From: Opisthocomus hoazin | Lineage: Eukaryota; Chordata; Aves; Opisthocomiformes; Opisthocomidae | Direction: 5' to 3' | NCBI RefSeq assembly: GCF_030867145.1 | Contig: NC_134420.1 | Location: 12,854,823 to 12,918,822, forward strand | DNA: 64,000 nt | Part shown: piece by piece, positions 15,501-24,641 of the stretch | Position numbering within the stretch: the first letter of the stretch is position 1 | Layout of the letters: every line of letters begins with the position of its first letter | Notes under the pieces: model-generated | Databases searched by the model: none | What the model saw: only the letters and a program-made list of their open reading frames with translations | Told to the model about the DNA's origin: nothing | Program-made: the position numbers and the translations under genes

Positions 15501-17576
15501 CAAAAATTTTGATCCTGCACAATGCAACAAGCCATCTATCTTTTGCATTGATTTGTACTTACGCTCCAGGAAAAAAAAAAATCTAGAGGATGTGTTCAAA
15601 ATGACTGAAAAATAATAGAGAAATACTTACCAACTTCTTTACAACAGACAAAAGTTGTGCTCTGCTGAGGACTATAACCTCTTTTTCAAGATGATGAATT
15701 TGATAACAGAGCTTATATAATCCTCTCTTAAGGAAGGGTGGCTGGCTGTGTGCCATACTCGTGGTCTTTATTGCTGCAACACTGCTACTTGAGTTTTATT
15801 GCATGTAACAAAGCATAAAGCTAATTTTTCATTACATAGGAACAGGCTTATACAATGTGCCAAACTAAGAAAAATGGTTTTTGTGTTATAGCTATCAGGA
15901 AGGCTTGAAGAAAACCAAAGAACTTCAGGAACTGAAGGAAGAAGATGAAGAGACACCAAAAGAAAGTCATGATGAACATGAAGAAAGTGAAAATGAAGAT
16001 GAGGTAAAAAACCTGAAAAGCAGGTGAGACAATGGTGTAATATGTCCAGGCAAGAGGAGCGACTTTTATCGGTTTGTGGTACCCAACTAAGTGGATTATA
16101 ATATTATCTTGACATGTTTTCTTCCAGTCTAGGGACACATATTTGAAATAACAATATTTTCACAGACAGGCATATTCCAAGATAACATAGTTGCAAAATG
16201 CAAAACTTTCTATTTTGATATTTCAACCAAAACTGTATGTTGACATCAAGATGCTTCATCTTGATGGAGTTTGGTTTTGATTTGAGGTAAAAAATACTTT
16301 GCAGAAGTTCTTTAGATGCCAGAAATAGATCTCTCAGTAGGCATGCATTGTCTCATGAAAGTTGTAATTCAGGAATCTGATGCCCGTGTTTGTGCCATAT
16401 GTCATTCCCAAAGGGTCTTCACAGGTGAGTCTTTCAGTACATCCACAAGATGAATGCAGATTAAGACAAGCTCCTCAGCTATGTTGGACTAGCTCTGACT
16501 TGGACCAGCAGGTCCCTGCTCCTTCTGGAAGCTGAGTAGATGCAGCAGAACAGCACTATGCTGGAGTTCCCGCCTATCAGCAGAGTGACATGTTTATTGC
16601 ATTCATCTGTACCTAATGCTTTTCATCTATACTGGGGGCTTTTGAATCTTCTGCATATTGTCTCACCTGAAGCATTTGATGCCTAACTGGAAAACTTTTC
16701 TGAAATTTTCAACTTTTCTTCAAGTTAATTATTGAGTTTCCTTGATGATTCTACCACCCCATTCGATATACCTACCACTTCCTGCATTTTAAAAGTAAAG
16801 AGACTTTTGCATTAGAGAGGAATTGAATGCTGGCCAAAGTAAGTAATACATCCAATACCAAGCTAAAGCAGGAATCCTTACCTGATCCAGAAGAATTCAT
16901 TCCCATTCCATAACCATTATGGTTGTAAACATCTATTAATTTGAGATTTCAGCCATGTTCAGAAGGACAGCCATCTCACTAGTCATGAAGCTCTTAAGAA
17001 GAAATGTTTACAACATGCTCTAATGTTTAGTTTAGTTGAGCAAGCTATGAACAGTGCAGCATTTTAAATCATATCAGGCTCTGAGATTTGTCAGTTCACA
17101 GGTGGGAGAAATAGAAGTCAAGTTTACGGTCTTCAGCTGTCTTGCAAATATCACCCATATCTGAGTGTACAGCTCTTCTTAAAAGAACTTAACAGTCTGA
17201 TTCTTCTTTTACAAGGTGTTTGTATTTGCAAGAAAGATGGTGCATCATACATCTGTGACACTTCTCAAATTGAAACACTTAAGATAATAAATTTGCATAT
17301 GATTAATATGTAACAGTTTTCTTTTAACTTTGCAGCAGACTTGAAGTCATCATTAATTATTTACATATACTGTACCCCAAACTGTGTAAACACTGGAATG
17401 TGGTATGGCTTGTAGTGGCTGCGATAATAATTTTTGCTGTGATGTTGGGAATTTACCATTCATACAACTCCTGTGATGAAAAATCAGAGGGACCTGAAGG
17501 GAAGCCCAGCCGTTCTGCTGCCCATCAATATTCCTGGTGGAACTCAGGATTTCAACATGAGCAACGCACTGAATAA
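478..17576 (+). CDS. IRAG1: IRAG1 (MRVI1), inositol 1,4,5-trisphosphate receptor-associated cGMP kinase substrate; C-terminal half, 11 coding exons
   Basis: IRAG1 is an ER-membrane protein. In smooth muscle and platelets it links cGMP-dependent protein kinase I to the IP3 receptor and dampens calcium release after nitric oxide/cGMP signalling. The window holds exons 478-598, 3305-3335, 4195-4335, 7116-7247, 8009-8150, 8811-8860, 10777-10884, 11996-12063, 14886-15005, 15892-16023 and 17336-17576. Together they are 1286 nt: two bases completing a split codon, 427 codons and TAA. All junctions are GT-AG and keep frame. The translation closely follows the human C-terminal half: [18 protein letters not shown], then a long charged coiled-coil region (MRVI1/JAW1 family, the part known to contact the IP3 receptor), a basic RRRVS site, an acidic Glu/Asp-rich stretch and a single hydrophobic C-terminal anchor. 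The paralogue IRAG2/LRMP is less likely because of the near identity to IRAG1 and the neighbours LYVE1, RNF141 and AMPD3. The N-terminal half is outside the window. Confidence 0.97.
599..3304 (+). other. IRAG1: IRAG1 intron
   Basis: AT-rich intron of 2.7 kb. The short open frames in it have no recognisable protein similarity. I see no repeat family I can name. Confidence 0.6.
3305..3335 (+). CDS. IRAG1: IRAG1 31-nt exon
   Basis: A very short exon between tttctag and gtaagt. It encodes [11 protein letters not shown] across the junction, matching human [11 protein letters not shown]. Its length is not a multiple of 3, so skipping it would shift the frame. Confidence 0.92.
4195..4335 (+). CDS. 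IRAG1: IRAG1 coiled-coil exon 1
   Basis: The 141-nt exon (47 codons, phase 0 at both ends) follows a 3' site at aaacag. It encodes [19 protein letters not shown] and then a charged helix ending [10 protein letters not shown]. It is the start of the coiled-coil region. The agagagagag stretch in the coding sequence gives ERER. Confidence 0.95.
4336..7115 (+). other. IRAG1: IRAG1 intron
   Basis: Intron of 2.8 kb. It holds a short purine-rich tract at about 6115-6142 (GA/GGA-rich) and small TA runs near 5336. Nothing else recognised. Confidence 0.6.
7116..7247 (+). CDS. IRAG1: IRAG1 coiled-coil exon 2
   Basis: The 132-nt exon (44 codons, symmetric phase 0) encodes [20 protein letters not shown] and continues through a leucine-rich helix to EMVGAVRQ. 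It is almost identical to human. The donor is gtaaga. The open frame continues into the intron to 7439, but that is read-through. Confidence 0.96.
7535..7690. repeat. Old interspersed repeat in IRAG1 intron
   Basis: The stretch around 'ggctcatctagttcagtcac' and the following 'aagagtataagaaccaagca' resemble the eroded 'cccatctagcccagta...aagtataagaac' repeat seen in bird and turtle genomes. The family assignment is from memory of the pattern and is not certain. Confidence 0.4.
8009..8150 (+). CDS. IRAG1: IRAG1 coiled-coil exon 3
   Basis: The 142-nt exon follows ttccttag. It encodes [20 protein letters not shown] and continues to SSRSYGAS plus one base of a split Glu codon. The donor gtaaaa runs straight into an A homopolymer of about 13 bases, so it is a weaker donor than its neighbours. 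Confidence 0.96.
8811..8860 (+). CDS. IRAG1: IRAG1 50-nt exon
   Basis: A 50-nt exon between tttatgcag and gtattc. With the carried base it reads [17 protein letters not shown], matching human EDGVPRTARSMSLTLGK. Confidence 0.94.
8861..10776 (+). other. IRAG1: IRAG1 intron
   Basis: Intron of 1.9 kb. Plain AT-rich sequence; nothing recognised. Confidence 0.6.
10777..10884 (+). CDS. IRAG1: IRAG1 exon with basic RRRVS site
   Basis: The 108-nt exon (36 codons, phase 0) starts after tttgtcacag. It encodes [18 protein letters not shown] and then a Pro/Ser-rich linker. RRRVS fits the consensus for basophilic kinases such as PKA and PKG. It is conserved in human; whether it is phosphorylated is inference. 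Confidence 0.95.
11996..12063 (+). CDS. IRAG1: IRAG1 68-nt exon
   Basis: The 68-nt exon after cttacag encodes [20 protein letters not shown] plus LE and two bases of Asn. It corresponds to the human SESPNGKGS...LPALLEN linker. The donor is gtgagt. Confidence 0.93.
12064..14885 (+). other. IRAG1: IRAG1 intron
   Basis: The largest IRAG1 intron here (2.8 kb). It contains a small trinucleotide patch (GTT/CTA repeats) at about 13488-13520. The 98-aa open frame on the - strand at 13098-13394 has no recognisable family. Confidence 0.6.
14886..15005 (+). CDS. IRAG1: IRAG1 120-nt exon
   Basis: The exon starts after cttggcag. It encodes [20 protein letters not shown] and continues to [10 protein letters not shown]. 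The donor is gtggga, with the Gly codon split GG|C. It matches human NGKTNGDPDCE and EEEAYSKG. Confidence 0.94.
15892..16023 (+). CDS. IRAG1: IRAG1 acidic exon
   Basis: The 132-nt exon after gtgttatag encodes [20 protein letters not shown] and then more Glu/Asp-rich sequence ending EVKNLKS plus AG. I chose the donor gtgaga at 16024 because it keeps frame into the anchor exon. An internal gtaaaa at 16004 would not. Confidence 0.92.
17336..17576 (+). CDS. IRAG1: IRAG1 last coding exon with C-terminal membrane anchor
   Basis: The 241-nt coding part follows ttgcag. It encodes [20 protein letters not shown], then a hydrophobic segment of about 20 residues ([20 protein letters not shown]), and a short lumenal tail ending in [10 protein letters not shown] and TAA at 17574-17576. 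This fits the tail-anchored topology of the IRAG/LRMP family in the ER membrane. Confidence 0.96.
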
Positions 17577-17787
17577 TAAAGGAACAACCACGTGTTTATA
17601 GTACCTGAGCAAGTATGCGTATTAGAACACAATTGTTAAAGGTAGTGCTTAGTCATCTTTATGGTTGTTAAATGTGATCTGTTAGACAAGTGAGTTACTC
17701 CACACCATCAGGTTTGGAGATACATTTTGAATATACCTTGCCAAAATTACAATCTGATAAATAATCCTGTCTGAAATGAGTGATACA

Positions 17788-17793
17788 AATAAA
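17788..17793 (+). promoter_or_regulatory. Proximal polyadenylation signal candidate, IRAG1
   Basis: AATAAA about 210 bases after the stop codon. It would give a short 3' UTR if used. Confidence 0.4.
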
Positions 17794-20685
17794 GTAATAT
17801 TGAGTCATGGTAAGGAATGTGGCAGTAACCAGCAACCAGCAAGACATTTAAAAGAACAATTTGCACAGGACATTGACATCTCTGTTATGATTTTGAAGAA
17901 AATCATAAAACCTGCATTTGCAGTTAGCGCTTTACTTTGCATTTCCTGAATTTATTGGTGATTGTTGAAGTACTAATGGCATTTAAGTCCTTTGGGTTTT
18001 AAGAGTCTAATTCATTTCCTTATTCATGATTATTGGGTAGAAATAGAAGCTCTTCTATTGAAGGTTAGAATTATATTATCAGACCAAATGCCTTGCTGAT
18101 AAAGTAATTTTATAAGAGGAATTATCTATATGATTATTTAAATGGAATACAAAGTACATGCATAAATCTGTTTTATGATAGACTTTAAGAATGGGACCAC
18201 CACTTTAAGTAGGATACACACCAAAATCTAAAATGAGGTCTAGGTGGCAGAGTTGATATCGTCAAATAAATCTGGGAGCTTCTGATATATCAATGGGACA
18301 TGCTTTGCAACAAATTTGCTTATGCCACTCAGAGTCAATACTGGTTACAGCAGAAAGTAGTTGCTGTCTGGAAGATCAGATGTGTTGCCCAAGCTCAAAA
18401 TACAGCAGTCTTGGAGGTGGGAAGCAATCCTCAATTCTCCTTTTTTAAAAAAAAAAAATAGGTCTTCAAACCTCTGTATACAGGTGATCACATTAAGTGG
18501 ATTCTGCCCTATTGCTGATACTGAAAATAGATATCCTTTGAGATCCGCGCTAGGAACACAGTTCTGCCTACAGCCAAAACCCTACCAGTGCCTAGATGAA
18601 TCAGTACATGAAAGCAGTGAGGACTTTTAAAGAGGTCACTGCATGTTTTTAGTAGTTCATTTTCAGAATCTGATGCCAAGTATGTAACTTCTGATATGCT
18701 TTCAAAGCTAAGTTATCAGATTGCGATAGATTAATCTTTTGGCTAGATCTTTTAACAGTTCTGCCTATTTGGGAATTGTGAGTTCTTACACAAGAATGAG
18801 AAAGCCTGAAATTTTTAGACAAGCAGTTTCAAAATGGTGAAGCCATTATCTGTAAAAAAAAAAAAGAAACACACCAGCCTAGGGCTGAGACCAAAATGCA
18901 TGCCACTTAAGGTATACCATATGTACCTGCTGAACATCAATTCTGATTGAAGATGAACTATGTTTGTCTTTCCACGGCTATATGCTTGAATCTAACCACA
19001 ATATCAAAATCGGTGTGACACTTGATTGCACTCGTGTCTTGCATTCTTCTGGTATTTTCTGACTGATTTACAGGCCTGTTTACCAATTGAAGGATAAGTA
19101 TGTTACGAAGTACTGTAATTTCAGTTCAGATGCGGTTAGTATTGTTTTGTTTTCTTTTGGTGTAAACACTGAACCTCAAGCTAACTATCAAAGAAAACAG
19201 GTTTCTAACTTAGTCAGAAATTTAATTCACATATCTGGCACTAGTAATAAATATCCTGCTGGTGAATTTTGTTTGTTACATATTTAGCCACATGTCTTAA
19301 GAGACATTTAAATGGAGAAAGAACAGAAAAATTAAAAAAATTGAAATGCAGACCACTACCACTTTTTTTTGGAGGGGGGAAGTCTATAAACAGTTGGGAG
19401 GTTTGTTTATTATTTTAAAGTATATATTGTTGAGGAACAGTGTGCTTAAGGAAGTTCAAAAAGGATAATGGGAAAGTGTCATTTGGTCTGAAATTGTAAT
19501 TGGTAAAAAGACAGAAGAAGGTTTCTTGCAAATTACTTGGTATCTGTTTGGTTCAGTTAGCATATCTGACTATGAAGAACTACTGTGACATTTCACATAC
19601 TTCCGGTATTTGAAGAAACTTGTCACTTGCTCTTTGAATACTTCTTTATTAAAATCAACTTCTTTAAGTTAATATTCTTTACAATAGCATTGATAACTTA
19701 ATAAGACAATAAAAATTGAAGGTAAATTGTCCTGAATATTCAGAATCGTGTATGTCAAAAATTATGGCACTTATTTGATTATATGATTGTGGAAATCTTG
19801 AGCACTGGGAAAAATCATTAACAATGCCTATCATCGAATGAATTTGTTGTTATTTGCACTGATGTGGGTCCAACACCTTATTTTAAGTACATGTAGAAAG
19901 TTACTGATATCAATAGGACTCTTGAAATGATTGATGTTAAGCACGTGCTAAGTTTTTTTTGGTCAGTGGGTGAACAAGGTCTCCATCCTCTCTTGAAATT
20001 CAGCACACTGGCTTTTTGTGGACTTAGTGCACAAGGGCAGATTTCCATAAGTAGTTGTACTGATCTGAACTGAACTACTTGCATGTATAAGGCAAGTATA
20101 TTTAGGCACAAAGTTATTAATTGTTGTGGGGATTGGACTGAAAGAGGCAAGAGATTTTAATGGGGATGAAAAGATGAAGATAAAGTTTATTTAAAGAAAA
20201 AGTTGTTCTTTTTATAACTACTTTGAGCAAACTGTCCACTAAAAATAATGAACCACAATGACTAACAGCACATTAAATGTTTTTGCTTATATTTTTCAGT
20301 TAGTTAATGAAGACACCTTTCTTTAACAAGAAACTAGATTGAGTTCAAAAAATATTCTAAATGTAATTTATGTGTGGGATATTAGTTTGCTTTATCTGGA
20401 AAAGAAGCCCAACCTCTTCTGTGTTTAAAGATCACATCAGATAACAAGAAATAGGTCTATTATTTATGCTGTTAGCACTGAAATAGTTTTCTTGAGGTGC
20501 AATATTTATTTTTCTGCTTTAACAAGACACGTTTATTGTTTTTCCCGCACAGCACAGATGTTTCTAGTAAAAGGAATTTTAAAAGGGCACTATTTTTGTG
20601 TATCATATTTAAATTTGTAATACTGTAAGATTTTGCACAAGTGTGCTGGTATTGTACTGTATAGTATCACATACTTGAGTTTTGA

Positions 20686-20691
20686 AATAAA
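20686..20691 (+). promoter_or_regulatory. Distal polyadenylation signal candidate, IRAG1
   Basis: AATAAA in 'tttgaaataaaagtatgg', followed by a T-rich stretch near 20730, a typical downstream element. It fits a long IRAG1 3' UTR. Confidence 0.55.
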
Positions 20692-20710
20692 AGTATGGTT
20701 TCAAAGTCAT

Positions 20711-21636
20711 CAGTATTGCTACCTTAGAGTTTTTTTTTTGCCTGCGCTATCTGCATATTAATAGCTATGTCTTATGAAATGCATACTGCCTTGTCTATAC
20801 TGCATAATGTAGTGCCATGTTACACATACCAAAGGTCTTGTTCTTAGTCTTTCAGTTCTTCAGGAATATGATGTAGAAGAACCAAGCAAACTACTGTTTC
20901 AAAAGATAAAGTATTTGTAAGCAGGGTCATCCCTGTCATACCATAGAAACAAGATGAGGGAGGAAACTGAAATATCCTGGAGAGAGTTTAACTCCTGCTT
21001 CAGAGGGAGGCTGCCTGTCACTGGGGAGGTTGAACACGGAAAGCCACAAGGGAGATCTGTGACCAAAGCAGACTGAGTGAAAGGTTAGGATTCTTTATTT
21101 GCTTTGTGTTCTTGTAGGCTTGGGAGGTTTGGGAAGCCTGGCCTTTGTGGAGACGTGAACTGCCAGACCAGTGGGAAGGAGACAATGTTGAATTTCCACA
21201 AAGAACAGAAATGTCACCTCTGAATCTCTGATGGTCTGTGTCAGGGAGAAAAACTTTGGGACAGCGAAAGCCTTCAAAGGAATGACTGTTACCAGGGGAA
21301 GACCCTGATCTTTTTATTTTCTACGTGTACTTTTTTTGCAACTTGTTTCCTCTCCTGTTGTCACGCTTCAAGGTTGCTTTAGAAATATAGAGAACATCTA
21401 AGTCTGTTGTTCCATATCAAAAGTTTTCTGTGTAGCAATCCTCATCAGCATTTTAAAATGTGCTGGCATGAGATGCCGGGAATTTTCCTTATAGGTTACT
21501 GTAAGTATTTAGGTCAAATACTAATTAAACATTCAGTATAAGGCTGGTTTTTTTTTCATCACACAAGTAAAGGTGAAGACCCATAAATAGGTGAAAGACC
21601 TTTTATACTGTTACAGTCTATAATTAGCTCTTTCTG
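20711..21636. other. Intergenic, IRAG1 to LYVE1
   Basis: Non-coding sequence between the IRAG1 polyadenylation region and a CR1 copy. The part at about 20930-21300 is more GC-rich than its surroundings, but I cannot assign it to a repeat family or an exon. Confidence 0.5.
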
Positions 21637-22273
21637 AGCCAGGTGTGTGTCCTGGCTGCCAAGAAGGCCAATGGCATTCTGGGGTGCATTAGGAGGAGTG
21701 TGGCCAGTAGGTCGAGGGAGGTTCTCCTTCCCCTCTACACTGCCCTGGTGAGGCCCCATCTGGAGTATTGCGTCCAGTTCTGTGCTCCCCAGTTCAAGAA
21801 AGATGAAGAGCTACTGGAGAGAGTCCAGCGGAGGGCTACAAGGATGGTGAGGGGACTGGACCATCTCTCCTACGAGGAGAGGCTGAGGGAGCTGGGCTTG
21901 TTCAGCCTGAAGAAGAGAAGGCTGCGAGGGGACCTTATAAATGCTGATAAATATCTGAAGGGTGGGTGTCAGGAGGATGGGGCCAAGCTCTTTTCAGTGG
22001 TGCCCAGCGACAGGACAAGGAGCAATGGGCACAAACTGAAGCACAGGAAGTTCCATCTGAACACGAGGAAGAACTTCTTCCCTCTGAGGGTGACGGAGCA
22101 CTGGAACAGGCTGCCCAGGGAGGTGGTGGAGTCTCCTTCTCTGGAGATATTCAAGGCCCGCCTGGACAAGGTCCTCTACAACCTACTGTAGGTGACCCTG
22201 CTTCGGTGCGAGGGTTGGACTAGATGACCCACAGAGGTCCCTTCCAACCTCTACCATTCTGTGATTCTGTGAC
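21637..22273 (+). mobile_element. CR1 LINE, 5'-truncated 3' end with intact C-terminal reading frame
   Basis: A 5'-truncated CR1 non-LTR retrotransposon in + orientation. An uninterrupted frame ends with TAG at 22189-22191 and encodes the last ~180 residues of the CR1 ORF2 protein, after the reverse-transcriptase core ([40 protein letters not shown]). It is followed by the conserved CR1 3' UTR (GGTTGGACTAGATGACCC) and the tail ATTCTGTGATTCTGTGA. Endonuclease and RT domains are missing, so the copy cannot move by itself. The open frame and low divergence suggest a fairly young insertion. Confidence 0.95.
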
Positions 22274-23335
22274 AGTCCAGTTAAGTAATTTTCTATGCTG
22301 CTCTGGAACAGGTGAAATACAAAAAGGAAGAAACTGACAAAAAAAAAAAAGGGTATTTCAGTCTCACTTCATCATTCTAAAATTATTTTTTCCATCTCTT
22401 AATCTGTAGTTTGCTCTTACAAAATCATGTGAAGGAGCTTATTTTTTTGTTTGGTGTCACAAAGGTCTTTATTTCATTTTTCCAGCTAAAATTCCTACTA
22501 AACATCAATAGCATAGACAGAGTTTGACTAAAGGAACTTCACCACAATGGGATAATACCCACAAAGTGTTACAACTTGGAAGGACAATTAGCATACAATT
22601 TTAAAATGTCAGAAACCCAGCTTTTGACTAATTTTCATGGTAGGAAAACTTAGCAGTTCAACATAAGCATGGAGATGGTAAGACTTTGTTTAATGTTCTT
22701 GGTGTTTTACAGCCACAGTCTACAGAATAACTATTATTTTCTGCTTCTACATTGTAAATTCAAGTGAATCCACTTAGAACTTGCTTCAGTGAGAGTAAGT
22801 CTGATTACAGTATTTCAGATTGCCATCACTTTGTAGAGGCAGTTAAGTACAACAGAATAAAGGAGTAAATAGTAATTGAAGCAAGAAATTTGAAGATCTC
22901 AAGGAGCTTTACCAACATTTAGTTCCAAACCACAGCCCAAACACAACCCAATTTTCATTTCTGTGTTGTTAATGGAGACATCATTTCATTAAACCACAGC
23001 ATTCACAGCATTCTCCACTCAGCCCTGTAGATGCCTGCCTATGTTACAGCATACCCACAACCGTGTTACCTGCTGCTGTAAGAGATTGGGCCTGTGTCCA
23101 GGCCAAAGTTAATACTATTTTAATATATTAATCAGGAACTTTCTACAATGCAAACAGCAGTTTAAAGAGGTAGCTACTGTTACATTTGTGTTTACAGGAC
23201 CTTGAAAACACCCTGGAGATGTATGATATCTAAAAGTGTACTGAATCACAAACTGAACATGCTGTAACAAAATCATCCTGTTGCAAAAAAAGGCTTATAC
23301 CATTCTGAACTGTATAAGCTGCTAAAGTAACTTCT
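22274..23335. other. Intergenic DNA
   Basis: AT-rich sequence with no gene or named repeat that I can support. Confidence 0.5.
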
Positions 23336-23765
23336 TAATCAGTACTTGTCATTGGTAAGGCCCCAGGTAGAGAGAAAGAGTTAGCAAACTGGGGCTTCCT
23401 AGGTGAAAGAAAAGCAGGAGCAGAGGAATAACTCTTTAAATACGTAAGATTGTTGCAAAACACAAGGGAATAAACTATTTTCCATGTCCACTTCCAACAG
23501 GAAAAGAATTGAGAGGTTTACACCAGATGATAGGTTTACATCACTGTATGGGTATGTCAGTTTAGACTAGGGAATACCCTTTAACAGTAAAGGACAGTGA
23601 AGCACTGGAATAGAGCATTTAAGGAAATGTTAGAAATTTGTCACTGGAAGTCTTTAAGAACAGGTTAGGAAACATCTGTCAGGAATAACATAAATACAGC
23701 TGATCCTACTGACACTAAAGGGAACTAGCTGATCTCTTGAACTCTATTCCTGCTCTGTTTGTTGG
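23336..23765 (+). mobile_element. Ancient CR1-type LINE remnant
   Basis: Heavily eroded CR1 3' region in + orientation. The phrases 'gaagcactggaatagagcat' and 'ggaagtctttaagaacaggt' followed by 'aacatctgtcagg' parallel the CR1 ORF2 end and 3' UTR (EHWNR..., F.ARLD...). Frame is lost by stops and indels. It is much older than the copy at 21637. Confidence 0.75.
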
Positions 23766-24559
23766 AATCTCAAAAAAAAAAATTGTTTCTTTGCTAAGAC
23801 TTCATGAAGGTTTTCTAAGTTATAGCCATGAGGATCACCTGTGTTTTGAATCTGTCTATTGAAATCACAGTTTGTTGGAACTTTGCAAAAGGCAACAGCG
23901 AAGGGACTGGCTCCCACCTCTGTCCCTACAGTCTCACAAGGAATCCCTTTGATGGTAGTGTATCTCCAAATCCATTCAAAACTAGGTATCATGTTATCTC
24001 TGTTATGGTACCTATTTTTGCATTGGAACTCTGAAGCAAAGGAAGGTAAAGGTACTACATCAAGACAAATAGGATAGTGGGGAAGGGATGCCCTTCAATT
24101 CCAAAAGAAAAATCCTATCTGGCATGCTGTGATACAATAGAGAATTCATTTTATTTACAAGATGAATAGACAACATGAGTAATGAGCTGTTAATCAGTAA
24201 AACAGGAAAAAACAGCAAAAGAAAAACTTCTTTCAAAGTGTTTACTGACTTAGCAGTCTAACAGTCTTATCTCCCTTCCTCAGCTGTGTTTTCTGAGTCA
24301 GCATTAGTTAAATTTTCCAGCAAGCCCTACATGAAAGAAAGAGTAAGGGTGATCAGTGATTTCCAGTCAGTGACCTCACCTTTGAGTGGGACGGTCAACG
24401 CATTTGCTCTGACATTGTTTCTATGAAGCAGTGCAGTGACAGCTGAAGTTGCTTTCAAGAAGTCATCTCAAAGGTGGTCTGACAGTATACAATACCTTAA
24501 CTTTTCTTAGCACAGGAGACAAATCACTTTGATTTTCTTAATTTTCCTAGTCTGTAACA
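23766..24559 (+). promoter_or_regulatory. LYVE1: LYVE1 upstream region and 5' UTR (approximate)
   Basis: Sequence directly upstream of the LYVE1 start codon. I see no CpG island, as expected for a tissue-restricted gene, and no clear TATA box. It contains a Maf-type element at 24291-24303 and nuclear-receptor-like half-sites near 24371-24385. The transcription start is not determined. Confidence 0.45.
24291..24303 (+). promoter_or_regulatory. Maf recognition element (MARE)/AP-1-like site
   Basis: TTCTGAGTCAGCA matches 12 of 13 bases of the palindromic TPA-type MARE TGCTGAGTCAGCA and contains a perfect AP-1 core TGAGTCA. It lies about 257 bases upstream of the LYVE1 ATG. Large Maf factors are known regulators of lymphatic endothelial and LYVE1-positive macrophage genes; use at this site is inference. 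Confidence 0.5.
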
Positions 24560-24641
24560 ATGGCAACTTATTTTGGAGTTACCTCAGCAGTGTTTTTCGT
24601 CTGGGTTATGACATTCATGGCTCAAAATTACTTTATAACAG
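24560..24641 (+). CDS. LYVE1: LYVE1 exon 1, signal peptide
   Basis: The ATG at 24560 starts [20 protein letters not shown], a typical hydrophobic signal sequence. The exon ends with one base of a Gly codon before the donor gtatgt. It is the only in-frame ATG upstream of a hydrophobic leader that splices in frame to the Link domain. Confidence 0.9.

Larger units (their letters stand above)
17577..20710 (+). other. IRAG1: IRAG1 3' UTR
   Basis: About 3.1 kb after the stop codon without an intron signal or coding match. It is bounded by a candidate AATAAA at 20686-20691. An earlier AATAAA at 17788-17793 could give a short-UTR isoform. The end point is inferred. Confidence 0.65.

Noticed and set aside
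18361-18630. 89-codon frame in the IRAG1 3' UTR
   Set aside because: No domain, includes a poly-Lys run from an A homopolymer, and lies downstream of a well-supported stop codon.
21643-22191. 182-codon frame as a possible host gene
   Set aside because: The sequence and 3' tail are those of a CR1 retrotransposon, and a near copy occurs at 33404-33960.
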